Numbered from the stretch's first letter, positions 42,107-55,977 are shown. The stretch is DNA of 64,000 nucleotides from Mercenaria mercenaria (GCF_021730395.1 NC_069368.1:59711501-59775500), one strand, 5' to 3'. Numbers and translations: made by a program. Notes: a model not told the origin generated them from the sequence alone.

Positions 42107-45037
42107 CAATATTTCCAACTAAACTCAAAATGCACTTCTATTCATCTTATAGCATTTTGGCAAATGCAAAGGTCGTTTCTGGTGAAGGATTGATATAGAT
42201 AGCACTTTAACATTCACATAAATATGCATTATGATATTCTTTAAGACAAATAGTATATGCATGTATGAGGATGACAAGCCCATTTTTGGTACGCAGTATT
42301 CAGCGCATTGAAAATTATATGCATTCTGTAAGATGCTATGACAATACCAATTAAGTTTTATCGCAGAATTTACGCCAGTCACATTTAAATTCACCCTCTG
42401 TGTAATGTCGCATTGTGACTGTATTTTTTCAGCGTCAACTTTTAAAATTCTACTATATGAAGGATTAGAAGAATTATGATGGTAAAGTTATAATTATGTT
42501 ACTGATAATATATAGCATTATTATTATCATAATTACATTCTTTATGAAAATCTATTGATATGAATACAACTGTATACATAGTATGCGAAAGCAATCGGAT
42601 TAAAGGGGGTTGTTGGTAGCGGTAGGTGGTCATAGCATGTAGCTAATTGTCAGGTTATTAAGAATCATCGTTTCATTTGTTTTATTACCTAGTGATTACT
42701 GCAAGCAAACATGTCCATCCATTTCCAGCTCGACCATCTGGCCTGCTGTGATTATCTCTCAGTCAGAAATATGTACTATACATGTATACCATATATTTTT
42801 CATGAACAACAAAAGTACATTGATATACTAACTGGTAATTGTCAAAGTAGCCAGTATGTACCCAGCCAAAACGCTTGGGATCAAGGACCAAACTGTTCAC
42901 TAATATGTGAGATATTTCCATTTTATTTTATGGATTTCAAGAACAATTTCTACAGAGACGAATATTTAGGTTTTTATCAGAAATAGTTTGTTCTCATTAT
43001 CGTTTATTTGATAGTTTATTCATTTTTTTTCAATTAATACCCAGTTTTGAAAATTCCAAATTGACCTACGGAGTTGTCATTAATAATCTAGTACATGTAA
43101 TCCTGTAATTAATACAGCTACAAGAATAAAATGTGAAATGACCTCTTTTGAATTGCATAATGACACTATTTTGCGAGCAAGAATATGTGATTGTTACATT
43201 GGTCTTTTACATTTTTAAGTATAGTTCAGTACATTGTAATTATATAGTATAACTGTAATTTATCAGAGTCTATCTGAGTGCAGAATGTGGCTCTCAGTTT
43301 GAATAATTACATCTACACACCTCATGGCTAGTAAACCAAGCAAAAAGGTACCAAAATTTATTTTCAGTACACTCATAACATTTCCATAGGTTTTTCTTAT
43401 CTACATTTGCAATAGCGCATTTTGTATATTTGAAACTCACTACATGGTGTCAACTTTGAGTGTACAATGTATTGAATTCATTCTATGGATTTTATACTGC
43501 AAATTTATTCTGAAATCAAATTCATAAGAACTCATTTAATTATAAAGATACAAAATTTGCTGTCATAATATTGTAAAAAGGTATACCAAATAGTATTGCA
43601 TTATTAACATGGACATGGAATCAAATGCCTACCAGTCGGCGTGATTCAAATTCAAAGGTTGAACCGCCCCGTCTCATCCTCAAAAGTATACGTCGACTTA
43701 TGATCCAGTATGATATTTTGATTTATATTAAAAAATGGTGTATACGGAGCATTTTCAGACAGCGCACATAACATTTACGATTTGATATTGACCAGCGTAT
43801 ACATATAGTAATCTCATAATTATCTGATATAATTAATCATTGATTATATCATGCTATTTTTTATTAAATGCATCCATAATAAATTGAACTTTAACCAACT
43901 TGGTACTTGCATTTTGTTTCAGTAGTTATATACTATTGACGAATTAAAGTTTACTAACTGTGACTACACGACCTCAAAGAATTAATAGCAAGAATGACAT
44001 TGCAAAGAAAATAATACTACAGAAGCAAAAATCATCGTTTCCTTAATCTCTTTTTATCTTGAAAAAAGAAAGGACTGATAACATCAAGCCAAACCATAAA
44101 ACACATGTGAAGGTAATTAATATGCAAGATAAATATATCTGGCTAACCACTAACTGAGTAGCCAGTTTGCAGATGGCTATTAATTATTGACATGCTGGAG
44201 TGCTTATATGTTTCCCTGGGAAATGAACGGGTCAAATGTTTTGGGTCTATAACTTAATGAAAATGGTCATGCGATAAACATTTACAAAATCGCATACACA
44301 CAATTAGATTCTATCCTTGATAAATTATATGTATATTGTTATGTACATTTGAAGCTTTAGTATAATTTCTTGTCGCCATTAACGTATTGATTAGTTATTG
44401 TGCGATTTTTGTTGATTATGGAGTATAATCTACTGTCGCCTGGCAAATTATGGTCCCTAATCAACAAATATCATAAACAATTTTAATTTAGAATCATTTC
44501 CTTCTTGTCATAGCATGGTCAGGCACGGTTTAATTTTGCCACACGGCCTCAATGTTGTTATAGCGACGTTCCTTTCAGGATGAATATTTACAACATGAGA
44601 AACTGCTTCAGACGGTGTCGGGAATCTTTTGTGACAGTATTTACATCTGACTATCACATCCTGAAAAAAGGACAAGTATCTAAAGCTTTACCTAGCATAT
44701 TGGCCTTTGTAAAGGTCATAATATGAATATGCATAACTAGACAAGTAATTGAATCGCATGAGATGACAACAGCAGTCATACATAGTAATGCAAATAAACC
44801 ACTTCAGAAAAAACAGCTTCTGCAAATTAAGCATTTAGATGTACCCTAAATTAAAGATAAAAGATTTGATTTTAATTCAGTGATCAATCCAAACGGAATC
44901 CACTAAACCGTTGTTCACGAACATTGGCAAATCCATTGATAGAACGAACAATACAACTTACTGTATTTGTTATCTATTCGTATTTTACTATATATATGTC
45001 ATTATACTGCACATAGTTTTAAACTTTACGAAAGACT
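42107..45037. other. Interior of the long-TIR element, no gene seen
   Basis: AT-rich, with short frames only, e.g. 42711-42986, lacking domains or coding signature. Confidence 0.5.
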
Positions 45038-46458
45038 CATACCATACATTATATAATCACAATACTGTGCCTTGGATAAACATATTACATTAGTACATGA
45101 TTAACACCCTTTCTAAATAATAAAATAGCTAAAAAGTATCTTAACATAGCTCAAGAAACACCCTGGCAGTAACAAAAGTTATCATAAGAACTCTGTAACA
45201 TCTTCAGAGTTATCACCTGAACTCCGTAAATTTGAAAAATCGGGCATAAAATTGTTAGATAGTGGTTTATGTTTGCAGCTTTGCACTAAAATTAGGCTAT
45301 TGCGTGTGGTGAGGATGAAGAACGTGAATGAGTAGATTAATATGTATGAATAAGCAAACGATTTCGATGTTTTACTCAAAATGTCTTGATTTCAAAGAAG
45401 TGGCGCTGATTATTAGACTAAACAGTTTTTTTTTCTGAAGCATAGCACAAAACATTAGGCAACCTTGATCATCAAACTATAGTTTTACATCCCATTCTCT
45501 CTTTTTAAAGATTGCTAATTACCATTTCGTCGACCGATTCCTTGTTTTGTCAAACAGATATCAGAAGAAATCTGTAACGTTTCCAGAAACTCCGTAACAG
45601 TTATCAGAAGAAAACATGACAGGTTATCAGAAGAACTCCGTCCTTCGTGTAACACTTCCTCCCCCGTGAATATAATATTGCAACAAATATCTGAAACTTA
45701 TTTTTCTGAAACTGCAATAACTCTATGGTTTCAAATACTTTGTTGACAGTAAATACGGTAGGCGGTTGTTATTAATTCATTAATTAAATATATTGTTCGA
45801 TAATGGTTATGCAGCCTTTTTATTAACGAAGTGATATTGAATATTTACAATATTATTTTGAAATGGAGCTCAGCGTAGATATAAAACTCATTCAATACAC
45901 TCACTGCGTTAATTACTCGATAATGGCAAATTCAACAAACTCGCGCAAATAGATGCTGGTTTTTATTTTGAAAAATAACAACTTATATAATCTTTTATCA
46001 ATAATTTCCAAAGCATTGTTCTTCAGCGAAGCCTTTGTTTATTTTAGGCATGCGGGTTGACATTAATGATGAAAGAATACGGTTGAAGATGTCGCTTAGG
46101 CCTAACAGAAGCTTTTATCTAATAGGTTCCAATGTTCGCCGATGTGACTAATCCGTAATATAAACTGGAAGCAAACGCAAGCTACAATCAAAGATGAAAA
46201 GATGGACTCTCAGTAATTGATAAATTTGATTTTGTGAAAAAGCTCCTATTGTAGATATTGAGCAGTTGCTCTGTGGAAGCTCAAGGCGGCAGTTTAATGT
46301 TGTTTTAATAACAAAATGGGGATGGCAAAATATCAATATAGTTAGTTTTACAGCCTTCTATACGGAGCCGAAAGAATCTCTACAGATTCATAACTATTTG
46401 TCGTATAGTGACACAATCATTACTCGGAGAATTAGATGTCTGTATTCGGTGATTAAAG

Positions 46459-46507
46459 ATGAGAATTTTTATTTTACTTCTTGTGCGATACACGTGCGCC
46501 TTTCAGG
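46459..46507 (+). CDS. Possible first coding exon with signal peptide
   Basis: An ATG followed by a hydrophobic run (MRIFILLLVRYTCAFQ) stops at a strong donor, CAGG|GTAAGT, in phase 1. This is the form of a secreted or membrane protein's first exon. An exon with matching phase lies at 57085-57140. No family is recognisable. Confidence 0.3.
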
Positions 46508-46509
46508 GT

Positions 46510-47430
46510 AAGTTCTGTTTCCTTTTTAATTGTTTCCACAAGTTTCAATATTAAGCAGTTTTTAAGCAGCGTTAATAAAACGTTCATTTTCTGCTTATTC
46601 TTAAACCAATTAATATGTAAAATTGCTTTTATTACAGAATAAGTGGTTGTTTCCTGGTATTTGACGCTATTTCTTTTCTTTATGAATGTTCAGAAAATAA
46701 AATATGACTTGTTACACTAAATCTAATAGCATTATTAGAAAACATTATGCAGAGAAATAACTACACTACAATGTTCTTTATTCAGCTGTTAGCACTGAAA
46801 TATTAGCTTGTAGCGGACTTCCTCGGCGTTTTATTTTTTATTTTTGGTAAAGTTTGTTAACAGGTAATTAAAGAATGTGATGTTACACGAGTGAGGCTCT
46901 TTGTCATAGATTACACTAATTTCTTACATCGAATCTAATTTGCAACTTCAAAGATGAAATTATTTAGTGAACACTGATGTGAAACATGTTTGCAGTTTGG
47001 TCTTTCAGCCTTCCAAATTTATAATATAATACAGGTGTATTCTTCATATTTGTAGCAGTTTTTCCGGAAACTTAAGATTCGGGAAAGAAAGTGATTATTA
47101 GATCCCTAGCTCCCCGCTCCCCATCGGAGATCTGATGCATGTATAATTGTTTTATTTCAATACTAAAACTATTTAGTGATTTGACCGGAATGCCTTTTTT
47201 CTCTTCTTACATTTGTATATATGTTAAAACCCCATGCTGTATTTCTTATACCTTGGTGAAATAAAAGTTTTGTTCCTTTCTGTTCTGATAATATAATGAA
47301 TATCTTTTATTCAGATTTCTTATTTGAGGGAGCAAATCATTTAAAATGATTTTAAAGAGTAATATGATTATTGTGACAGAAAGAACTTGATCATTCGTCA
47401 CTATGGATACACGTTATGATGTCGCGAATG
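46510..47430. other. Unassigned, possibly intronic DNA
   Basis: AT-rich, nothing recognised. Confidence 0.4.
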
Positions 47431-47433
47431 ATC

Positions 47434-48022
47434 TTAAGATAGTTCCGCACGTTCGGATAATTTTTTTTAACAATGTAGAATTCGTTTAAACGCTGATTTT
47501 TCAAAATTTCAGAATATACTTAGAAAAGTCGGCAAATAAAAAAGACTGGATCGTGTGCTTGAGTGTTTGCTAGGCTGACTGGCAAAATTTTGACCTCACA
47601 AGTTTCCATAATGAAAGTCTATTGGGAAATCACAATTTTTTTTATAACATTTTCGCGAATAGAAATTTTTCTACGATGTATATTTCAATGAAACGTCTCA
47701 CATATGGTCTATAACATTGTGAAATAAAATGTTTAGGTACCTGTGCTTGTTTTTGAGATATGATTACAGAGGTCCGCATATTTCAAGCTGATTTTAAGAC
47801 ATTATTAGAAATTACTTAACTTGTCAAACGTTTTGATTTCACATTATATTTTTTTAAAAAAGATTGTAACGTTGTCTTTTAATAAATTTATTCATGGGTT
47901 ATCATTAATTTATCCAAAAAAATATATTTCCTTATGGCGAGTCTATGGTTAATTCTACATTATCAGGATAAATGACGTTATGACATTACTTCCGGTTTAA
48001 CAAACGTGTAGAACTACCTTAA
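47434..48022. mobile_element. TTAA-flanked MITE, ~590 bp
   Basis: TTAA lies at 47434-47437 and 48019-48022. Inside are imperfect 18-bp inverted ends (GATAGTTCCGCACGTTCG left; complement of right GGTAGTTCTACACGTTTG). Its left half is related to 35020-35300. No coding. Confidence 0.65.
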
Positions 48023-48320
48023 GTTACGATACACTGACGAACGGTCAATTTATCTGTTGAATGTTGTGCTTTTTTTTTCTCCTTATACAGTGAATATTTC
48101 AATAAAATTTCAGATATGCTTGTAGTCTAATAGACAAAGTACTAATGTATGTGGAATACATGCTAATAATTAGTTTAATGTGTATTCTTTTCCACTCGTT
48201 TTAAGCGGCATACTGCCGTTACCATGACACGTTAAAACTTCGGACTTTCGAATGCGTTTAACGTTGCTCACACAAACTTTAATGCATACTGTTGACTTTG
48301 TTCATTATATTAAAAATATT

Positions 48321-49317
48321 TTTTATGCCCCACTTTGGGGTGGGGGTGGGGGGGGAGGGGGCATATAGATTTGCCCTCCGTCCGTTCGTCCGTCTTTCCG
48401 AGCCTAGCTCCAAAAGTGTTTGACGTCGAGTCACAAAACTTTACAGGAATGTTGATCAGCATGTGTTGTTGTGCACCTGGGGTTTCGCGTCCGGATTCAT
48501 TCAGTTGTATAGGAGTTATGGCCCCTGACTTTGTAACAATTGGTCATTTTAGTGTTGTGTCACGCCTAGCTCCAAAAGTATTTGACGTAGAGTCACAAAA
48601 CTTTACAGGAATGTTGATCAGCATGTGTAGTTGTGCACCTGGGGTTTCGCGTCCGGATTCATTCAGTCTTGTAGGAGTTATGGCCCAGACTTTGTAAAAA
48701 TTGGTCATTTTAGTGTTGTGTCACGCCTAGCTCCAAAAGTATTTGACGTAGAGTCACAAAACTTTACAGGAATGTTGGTCAGCATGTGTAGTTGTGCACC
48801 TGGGGTTTCGCGTCCGGATTCATTCAGTTTTGTAGGAGTTATTGCCCCTGACTTAGTTAAAAATTGGTCATTTTAATGTTGTGTCGCGCGTAGCTCCAAA
48901 AGTATTTGACCTAGAGTCACCAAAGTTTACAGGAATGTTGGTCAGCATGTGCAGTTGTGCACCTGGGGTTTCGCGTCCGGATTCATTCAGTCGTGTAGGA
49001 GTTATGGCCCCTGGCTTAGTTAAAAATTGGTCATTTTAATGTTGTGTCGCGCGTAGCTCCAAAAGTATTTGACCTAGAGTCACCAAAGTTTACAGGAATG
49101 TTGGCTAGCATGTGCACTTGTGCACCTGGGGCTTCGCGTCCGGATTCATTCAGTATTGTAGGAGTTATGGCCCCTGACCTAGGAAAAATTTTCATTTTAA
49201 TGGGTTTTTTTTTTTTGCATTTTTTTTTTAAATAGCAACATGTTGTTTTCCCAAAGTTGATCTGTGTTCTTTGTCATGTAGTAAGGGCATCTGTGTCCCA
49301 TGGACACATTTCTAGTT
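48321..49317 (+). mobile_element. Tandem-repeat element, ~162-bp units, with terminal hairpin
   Basis: Starts ATGCCCCACTTTGGGGTGGG. Five units begin near CTAGCTCCAAAAGT at 48402, 48564, 48725, 48888 and 49051. It ends with CCCAAAGT (inverse of the start), a 7-bp-stem hairpin TGTGTCC-CAT-GGACACA (49292-49308) and TTTCTAGTT. The long open frames are repeat artefacts. Confidence 0.75.
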
Positions 49318-49560
49318 AAAAATATATTTCAGTACATTTTGACAGGTGTTCATTTTTTATCAGACAAGATCTTCATGGCATATCGTTTCTTTTGTTCTTA
49401 TCATGTGGGCCTGAAAGTTTAGTCAATAGTCTTTTACAGACACAAATTGTCTAGTGGAAATTTCCCCTATTTCTATTGTTGAAAAACAAAATTATAATTT
49501 AATATTATAATACAATTATTAAATGATAAAAATGCAAAACTATATAATTTAACAACTAAC

Positions 49561-49734
49561 ATGTTGCCTAGTTATCTACCGGATAGACTAGGACTATCAG
49601 AGGATGTTGCTTCAATTGCGAGCGCGGAACCGAATATTATGGCTTTAAAAAGTGAAGAGGAAACACCAACGTTAAAAGACTTTAGTCATAAGGAACCACG
49701 GACCAAGGCTCTGAGTGCATGTATCGACAAGTGA
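49561..49734 (+). CDS. Possible small exon or 57-aa frame, unknown
   Basis: ATG to TGA frame reading MLPSYLPDRLGLSEDVASIA... with higher GC than its surroundings. AG at 49571-49572 and GT at 49731 (CGACAA|GTGAGG) could make it an internal exon. No family recognised. Confidence 0.22.
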   Translation: MLPSYLPDRLGLSEDVASIASAEPNIMALKSEEETPTLKDFSHKEPRTKALSACIDK

Positions 49735-52700
49735 GGTTTCTAATCAGTAATCGGGTTTTGCGTCTGCTGTGGTTTTATTTGACCAGCATGGATGCCAAAA
49801 CACTAGACTCATAGATCTCGCTACCCTTCAGACAGTATTATCGCCTCTGAATGTACCTTTAACCTTCATCCCAGTGCCATTTTGAGTACGACTTGAAATA
49901 ATGTGCGTGCTATTTTAATGGATTTGTTTTTCTTTTTAATGAAAAAACAGTATCCGTCTATAACTCATCATTTACAGCATGCTGCGTTTACTTATTAATA
50001 CACACCCGTAATATTCCGAAATAAATTGAACAACATGACCATCCTCTAAGAGCGATTACATCACAACATGACAAAGTATATTCTTTAAATATATTATTTA
50101 TACAATAGCGTGACAATAGAGTGGTATTTTATTTCTTTTTGATAGCTTTGAAAAACGACCATTTAATAGTGGAGTGAGCCAATTGTAAATATATTACAAA
50201 AGATGTATTATGTCTTTTTATTTGATTAACTCTTAAAGTAGCAATTTTTCTATTTATGTATATAACAATGAAGCCTTTGGCAAGCCTTGTTCCTAACTAA
50301 ATTTGCACCTAAAATGGTGTTTTGTACTGTCGGTGCGTTTTGTGTAAATTAGTTATATTTGCTAAATATAGACAGCACTGGTACAGCGTAACGTCCTGTG
50401 ACGTTGTGGAGTTTACTTTAATGAATGAATGAAGCGGTTACAAAAGCCTCTGAAAAGGGGATACGCTATTTTCTTATTCCGTACTTAAATTGCCACACGG
50501 ACGTCACAAGATCTCATAATGTAGACCGGTATCCGAGAAGCTCAAAGTTCACACTGCTTCGAAAATACGAACCACACGAATTTCAAGCAAAATCATGAAA
50601 ATAGACAGATTTTAAAGTCGTTACGATTCTTTGATCATTGAAAATGCAATCTAACAGTTTTAGTGTTTCAGTTTTGTTTGGGTTGCTCTGTGTTTCAGGG
50701 AAATCAACCCTTACCTTTTATCTTTGATGTTACAGAATATAGACATACATCATTTGTTATACTTTTATAACTTGACTCTCCCTACGAAGTATCTAAAGTA
50801 ATCAAAAGCAACTTTTTTGACTGGCCTCATATATTGTGAAAGAAAAGGTGATGAATACTTTTATACTATATCCCTTTTATAGAAATAATCAATTCTTAGC
50901 ATTTACTTTTTGTCGTTTTGACTTTATTTCTCTTAGATGATACCAGTGGTGTGCAATTTATTTCGAAATATTATGGAGGTATATTAATTAGCCAACACAA
51001 CTTTAAGAGAATTATTTATCTATTTATGGAGCTAATATCTGTTTTTGTGTATGAACACTTAATATTCCTTTTAGAATTTTTTTTATACATATACATGTAT
51101 AGATCTTTTGTAGCCTATTTATACCTCTTTTGTAAGACATTTCTAGATAAGTAAGAACTTCTCTCGAAAACTCACATTCCTGGCATTAAGTTAAGCCAAC
51201 ATGTTCATTCAATATGCATGATCCCGTATGTTGTTTAAGTTAACAGGAAACGTGAAAGACGTACAAAGCCTCCGAAATAGACACTAATTTTTATTTAGGA
51301 AGCAGATGTATGTGTTTTTATTTGCTGAAAGTTCAGGCTTCTAATGGATTCCGATGTTCTAATTCTGTATTTGCACGTGCATTAATGCATTTGTAAATCA
51401 AAAAGCATGCCATAAAACTACCCCTTTTTGAGGATGGAGAATAGTTTACATAATTGAAATGCTGCATTTTATTCCTTTAATTGTTCAGTCTTTTAGCCTC
51501 TTTCTATCGGAAATGTTGATTGCCTTTTATGACAAATTTGATTATTCCCCTTTAACAAGCTGATACCGGTAACTTAAATTGAAATTTCTTTCAGAATTGA
51601 GATTGGAGAATATAGCGTTTATTTGTTGATTGCTATGTGCATTTTTAAAAATATGTGATGGATACATTAAAAGGCTTGATGTTTTAACTATTTTTTTTAG
51701 TTTAAGCAGGAAAGGAACTCTTTGAGCTGAAATGCCCTTATCAAAATAAGAACAGTCCTTAATATGTTATTTATCGAATAAGTTTTGTAGAGGTATTTGC
51801 TGCATATGATAATATTTATTAGCTTAAATGTCTACAATATGGTTATAAGACAATTATATAAGTGTAGGAAAGAACGCTGCTGCATTTTTACGCGCTTAAG
51901 TAATACTCAAAACAAAACTATTTGAAAATGCTGATTCTCCAACTTTCATCATAATAATGCGAGTTAGTCGAAAGAAATGTAAACGAAACAACAAAACGGT
52001 ATCGAATTTTGAAAGGTAACAGAAAGTTACGCAGTAGTTGGGAACAGAGCTGATAAACGGAACAGTAGTCGCTAACTGGAGACAAATATTCACTAGCTGA
52101 CAACATATGAAACTGCGTGAATGTCGTTTTCACAATTACTTTAAAATTTATCCTTGGCGATAGACCTATTGTCTTTTTGACGACTTTAACAAGCTTGATA
52201 TACTTTCAAGGACTTTACAGAATCCTATAGTGTAAAAATTAGATTAGAAAAGACTATACATAACCCTGATACAGATAATGTCTCTGAATACCACGAACAA
52301 GAAAGCAACTAAAATAGCAAATTCTATGTCATCTCTGTTTCTTTTATTCACCTTTAATGGTACTGAATTTACCTATTTGTAAGAAGCAAATACAGAAAAA
52401 AACATCATTATTTCTTCCTTTAAAGCCGCTTATACGTGACAATCACGTAAGAGTTGGCAATCATAACAGTGTAAGGTGCTCTCCAAAACTGTATCATATC
52501 TAGAGGGGTAAACCCTTATTGTTAGATAATTATGTAGGTGCATAATTACTTTGCGTTAATGTTGTAGTTTCAATAATTAATTTAAGTTATTATTTTCGCA
52601 ATTTCGTAATACAATTAGGTTTTCCTGGTCCCGGCAGCTGTTGTTAAAACCCCATTAAAGGCTAATCTTATTTCTAATTCCGGTGTTTGCAGATTTTATT

Positions 52701-55700
52701 TTCATTCATATTCTTTGTTGTTTCCGTTGTACAGAGATCGTTATCTGTTAATATCTGTGATTGCGTTTAGATTTTTGCGTGGAATGCCATAATTCATTCT
52801 TTTTAAATTAACTCAACAACTGACTTTCGCACTCATGTGAATAACTCAAAACAACAAAGCATACGAGGGTGACGGTGATAAAAATCACAAATGCAGCATG
52901 GCTCAGAAACCAGCTATTTGTATGAATTGTTGTGAATTTCAAAAGATTTTATCCCGAACTAATCTGCAGTACAGTTATTACAAATTCTTGACGCCTGTAC
53001 AACGAATGAGACAGTATATTTTCATGTTGTGTAAAATGAATAAAATTCTCCTTTAAATATCAGTGCCATACAGAAGACTTAGGGTAAAGTGATACATTTT
53101 TATTGTAACTTCATTCATATCAAACTTGACTTTCTCTAGGAAAATAATACAAGTTTTATTTAAAGAGAAATCACAAATATAGTAGTAAGCTTCCCACGTT
53201 TATCGTCACAGGAACACGCAGATTTAGACCTTGGGCTCGAAATAATCGTGTAATTACTTATAAGCAAAGGAATGTCACAGTTACAGACACAGAATGATAT
53301 ATCGCACGTAAATCAAAATTTAATCTCCCACAGCAGCTGTTATGCGCTATAAAATATTTGTCTTAGGTTCTACCACTTTACCGAACAGAAATAAAAGCGG
53401 TTTTTTGTTCAGTATAAGGTATATGTAAACATCAATGGAGTACTGTCATATACATTGATGTCTGTACCTAATATACTATGACTGTTTGAACTTTAGAAAC
53501 AAAACTTATGGCAAGAAAGAAGACTTCAGTTTTCACATCGTGAACAACCTCATCCCACACTTTCTTCAAGGTCAACATTTAACATAAAAAAGTATGATAC
53601 AATCTGCTAGTGCCATGCGGTTGTAAGTAATACTTCATCTGTCGATCACATTCTGTTTAACACTACTATTCATGTGTAAAATCCCATGATCTGAAGAAAG
53701 GGATTGCGTTTTGTCTCTCAGTGTTTTAACTTCTGATTATAAGAATGTTCGCTGTCTGTAAACATGGTTCTATGATAGCAGGACATTCCAAACCGTAACT
53801 ACTTTCTGTGATAGATCCTTAAGCATACTGTATTCAACATCAAACGAATGGAAGTTTTGGAGCAATATTTTTCTATAGAAGCGTATTTAAAGTTCCATAA
53901 TGATTTTAATGTTATGTAAAGATGTAAAGAAAGAGATAAAGCTACTTTCCTAACAGAGAATATGCATACTTATTTAGTTAGAATAGAACTAATGCAGTAG
54001 ATAAAGCGATTTTTTTGTTAGAAAAGAACAACATTTATCTATACAGTCATAGCAATAAAGGGATGTGATCTAGAACGATGTAACAAACAATGCATCAAAA
54101 TTAAATGTTATGATGTTTTAAAGGTGAATACCACACAGAGTTCAGGTTCAGTTTTATCATCTTTAACGTATGCTATCTGTTTCTCTTTTTTTTAAATCGA
54201 GGATAATACTCGCAAGAAAAGAAGCGCCAAGAAAATTTTAGATTTAAATTTTAATTTTATCCTGTTTTGCATAAAATATAGAAAAGTTATATTTGAATAT
54301 ACACAATACCCATTATATAACTATGTAGTTTTTAGGTAACAATTTACAGTCTGAGAGTCAGCATGCAGCTGGTTGTGTATGGCAGTGATTTCCAGCACAA
54401 CAGACGTGTCCAGCACAACAGACCCTTACCCTACCAAGGTTGTTGACGGTTTCCAGCCAGTATCCCCATTTTTAGCTTTCGTTTTGTCCTTGTCCTTTCA
54501 TATAATAACGACCTTTTCGACTCGTTATTTGCTACCTTGTATGTGAGCAACATTTGCCTAAAAGACTGCATTGAGTAAGAGTATGGATTATCGTTTCTAT
54601 TTACTTCCAAAAGTGCTTTTTTTTTATTTAAATCAGAAAGTGTTCCCCTTTCCTGACCGAATTTCTGCACTTCTACACAATATTCGGTCAGTGTCATCCT
54701 TATGTTTGTTGACTAACAACGTGCCAGCCGTCTACTAAACCTATCTAAATATTTAATTTTGGCAGAAGAAAGACTAAAGAATTGTACTATAGCTAGGGTA
54801 GTTCAGTAAACGTAACATTCTTATGCAACATATTCACGCCATTACAACAGTCATAGTCAGTTCCATTTTCGTTGGTTTTGTGTTTTGAAAAGAACTCAGT
54901 TCTCTGTACACGTTGATAAGATACAAAACATATTTGTGGTTAAAATTGTGGCACAAAATAAAGCTCATTCAGCGTTTGAAAAAAAAAAAGATCTATTGTG
55001 AAAGGTAACCACCAGTAACATGGTGCTACAAGGGTGCACGAAATAACTGTGAAGAAAACCGAACAATCCATCAATAACAACAACAACAACAGCAACAGTG
55101 TAACTTACTGTAAAATTATGTGATACTTCGGTTTACATTTAATACCATCACTTAAAACCTTAATCTTACTGTTTAATACAGACTATTGCAATTTTATTTC
55201 ATTCAAAATGCAAACTAAAATCCGTTTTACTTTGTTTTTGTGTAATTATTTATTTTAGCAGAAAAAGCAAATTAAAAAGAATCTGAAATATCTTGACTGA
55301 TACAAATAAAACATGCAATAGTTAAAAATGAGTTTTATCAGATGCAATATTCTGTTCAGTAGTCATTAAACACACCCATACAATTTTAATGCGTCTGCAT
55401 AACAAGTTGACATGTTTCACGGCGACAGAGGGCTGACTGCTCTGTGCTCTGATATTAGATGGAATAAACAAGTTCCTAATTCGTTACGTCCAATGTTGCA
55501 AGAGAGATTAAAATGAGATTTACATCGCTGTTGGTCGTCAAACAATTGTTCTGCCATTCCTAAATGTCTTTAAAATTACTTTGTTTGGTAAAATGCGTAT
55601 GCTATTACACGCCCACACCACTAAAACTACGACTGGATGTTTCAATGTGAAATTTTACAAAGCAATAACACATGCAAATGAGTATCAAACGTTGGATGTT

Positions 55701-55890
55701 GAAACTTCCACGAGTTCTGTGCTTCAGTTTTAATAATTTCCGTATTTTATGCGTGCACCGGTTACAAAGAGTAAACAAAAAAAAAAATACAAGCTCGTAG
55801 ATGAAATACGGTGGCATGAAAATTTTCGTATTTCACTCTTTTTTCTTATTGATAATATACATAGAGGATATTACATGAGTGCCTTTCCAT
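49735..55890. other. Long unassigned AT-rich stretch
   Basis: Possibly intronic. Features seen: a fragment of the 39020/40498 repeat at 50670-50733; a short open stretch between a good acceptor and GT at 50939-50980; an (AAC)n run near 55076-55100. No gene model is supportable. Confidence 0.45.
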
Positions 55891-55897
55891 GTTGAAT

Positions 55898-55977
55898 TTA
55901 TTAAACGAGTTGAATAAAATGATAAAATGCGAGGCTCTGTCGAGCATTTTATCAATTTTATTCAACGAGTTTAATAA
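55898..55977. repeat. Long hairpin, ~33-bp stem
   Basis: TTATTAAACGAGTTGAATAA with AATGATAAAATGC pairs with the following inverted copy across a 13-nt loop, with one bulge and two mismatches. Confidence 0.85.

Larger units (their letters stand above)
41071..45673. mobile_element. 4.6-kb element with ~630-bp inverted terminal repeats
   Basis: The left arm (41076-41710) and right arm (45038-45668) are inverted copies with only scattered differences; both outer ends are CACGGGGGAGGAAGTGTTAC. AATAT lies directly outside both ends (41071-41075, 45669-45673), a possible 5-bp target duplication. The arms hold repeats of GGAGTTCTTCTGATAA. The 3.3-kb interior is AT-rich with no transposase, integrase or other recognisable frame, and contains a SINE (41828-42093). 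Family not assigned; it appears nonautonomous. Confidence 0.85.

Noticed and set aside
42711-42986. 91-aa frame inside the long-TIR element as its transposase
   Set aside because: Too short, no catalytic motif or DNA-binding domain.
48335-49235. Repeated APKVFDVESQNFTGML frames as a repeat protein
   Set aside because: Same cause: the 162-bp tandem units; the boundaries are those of a transposable element.
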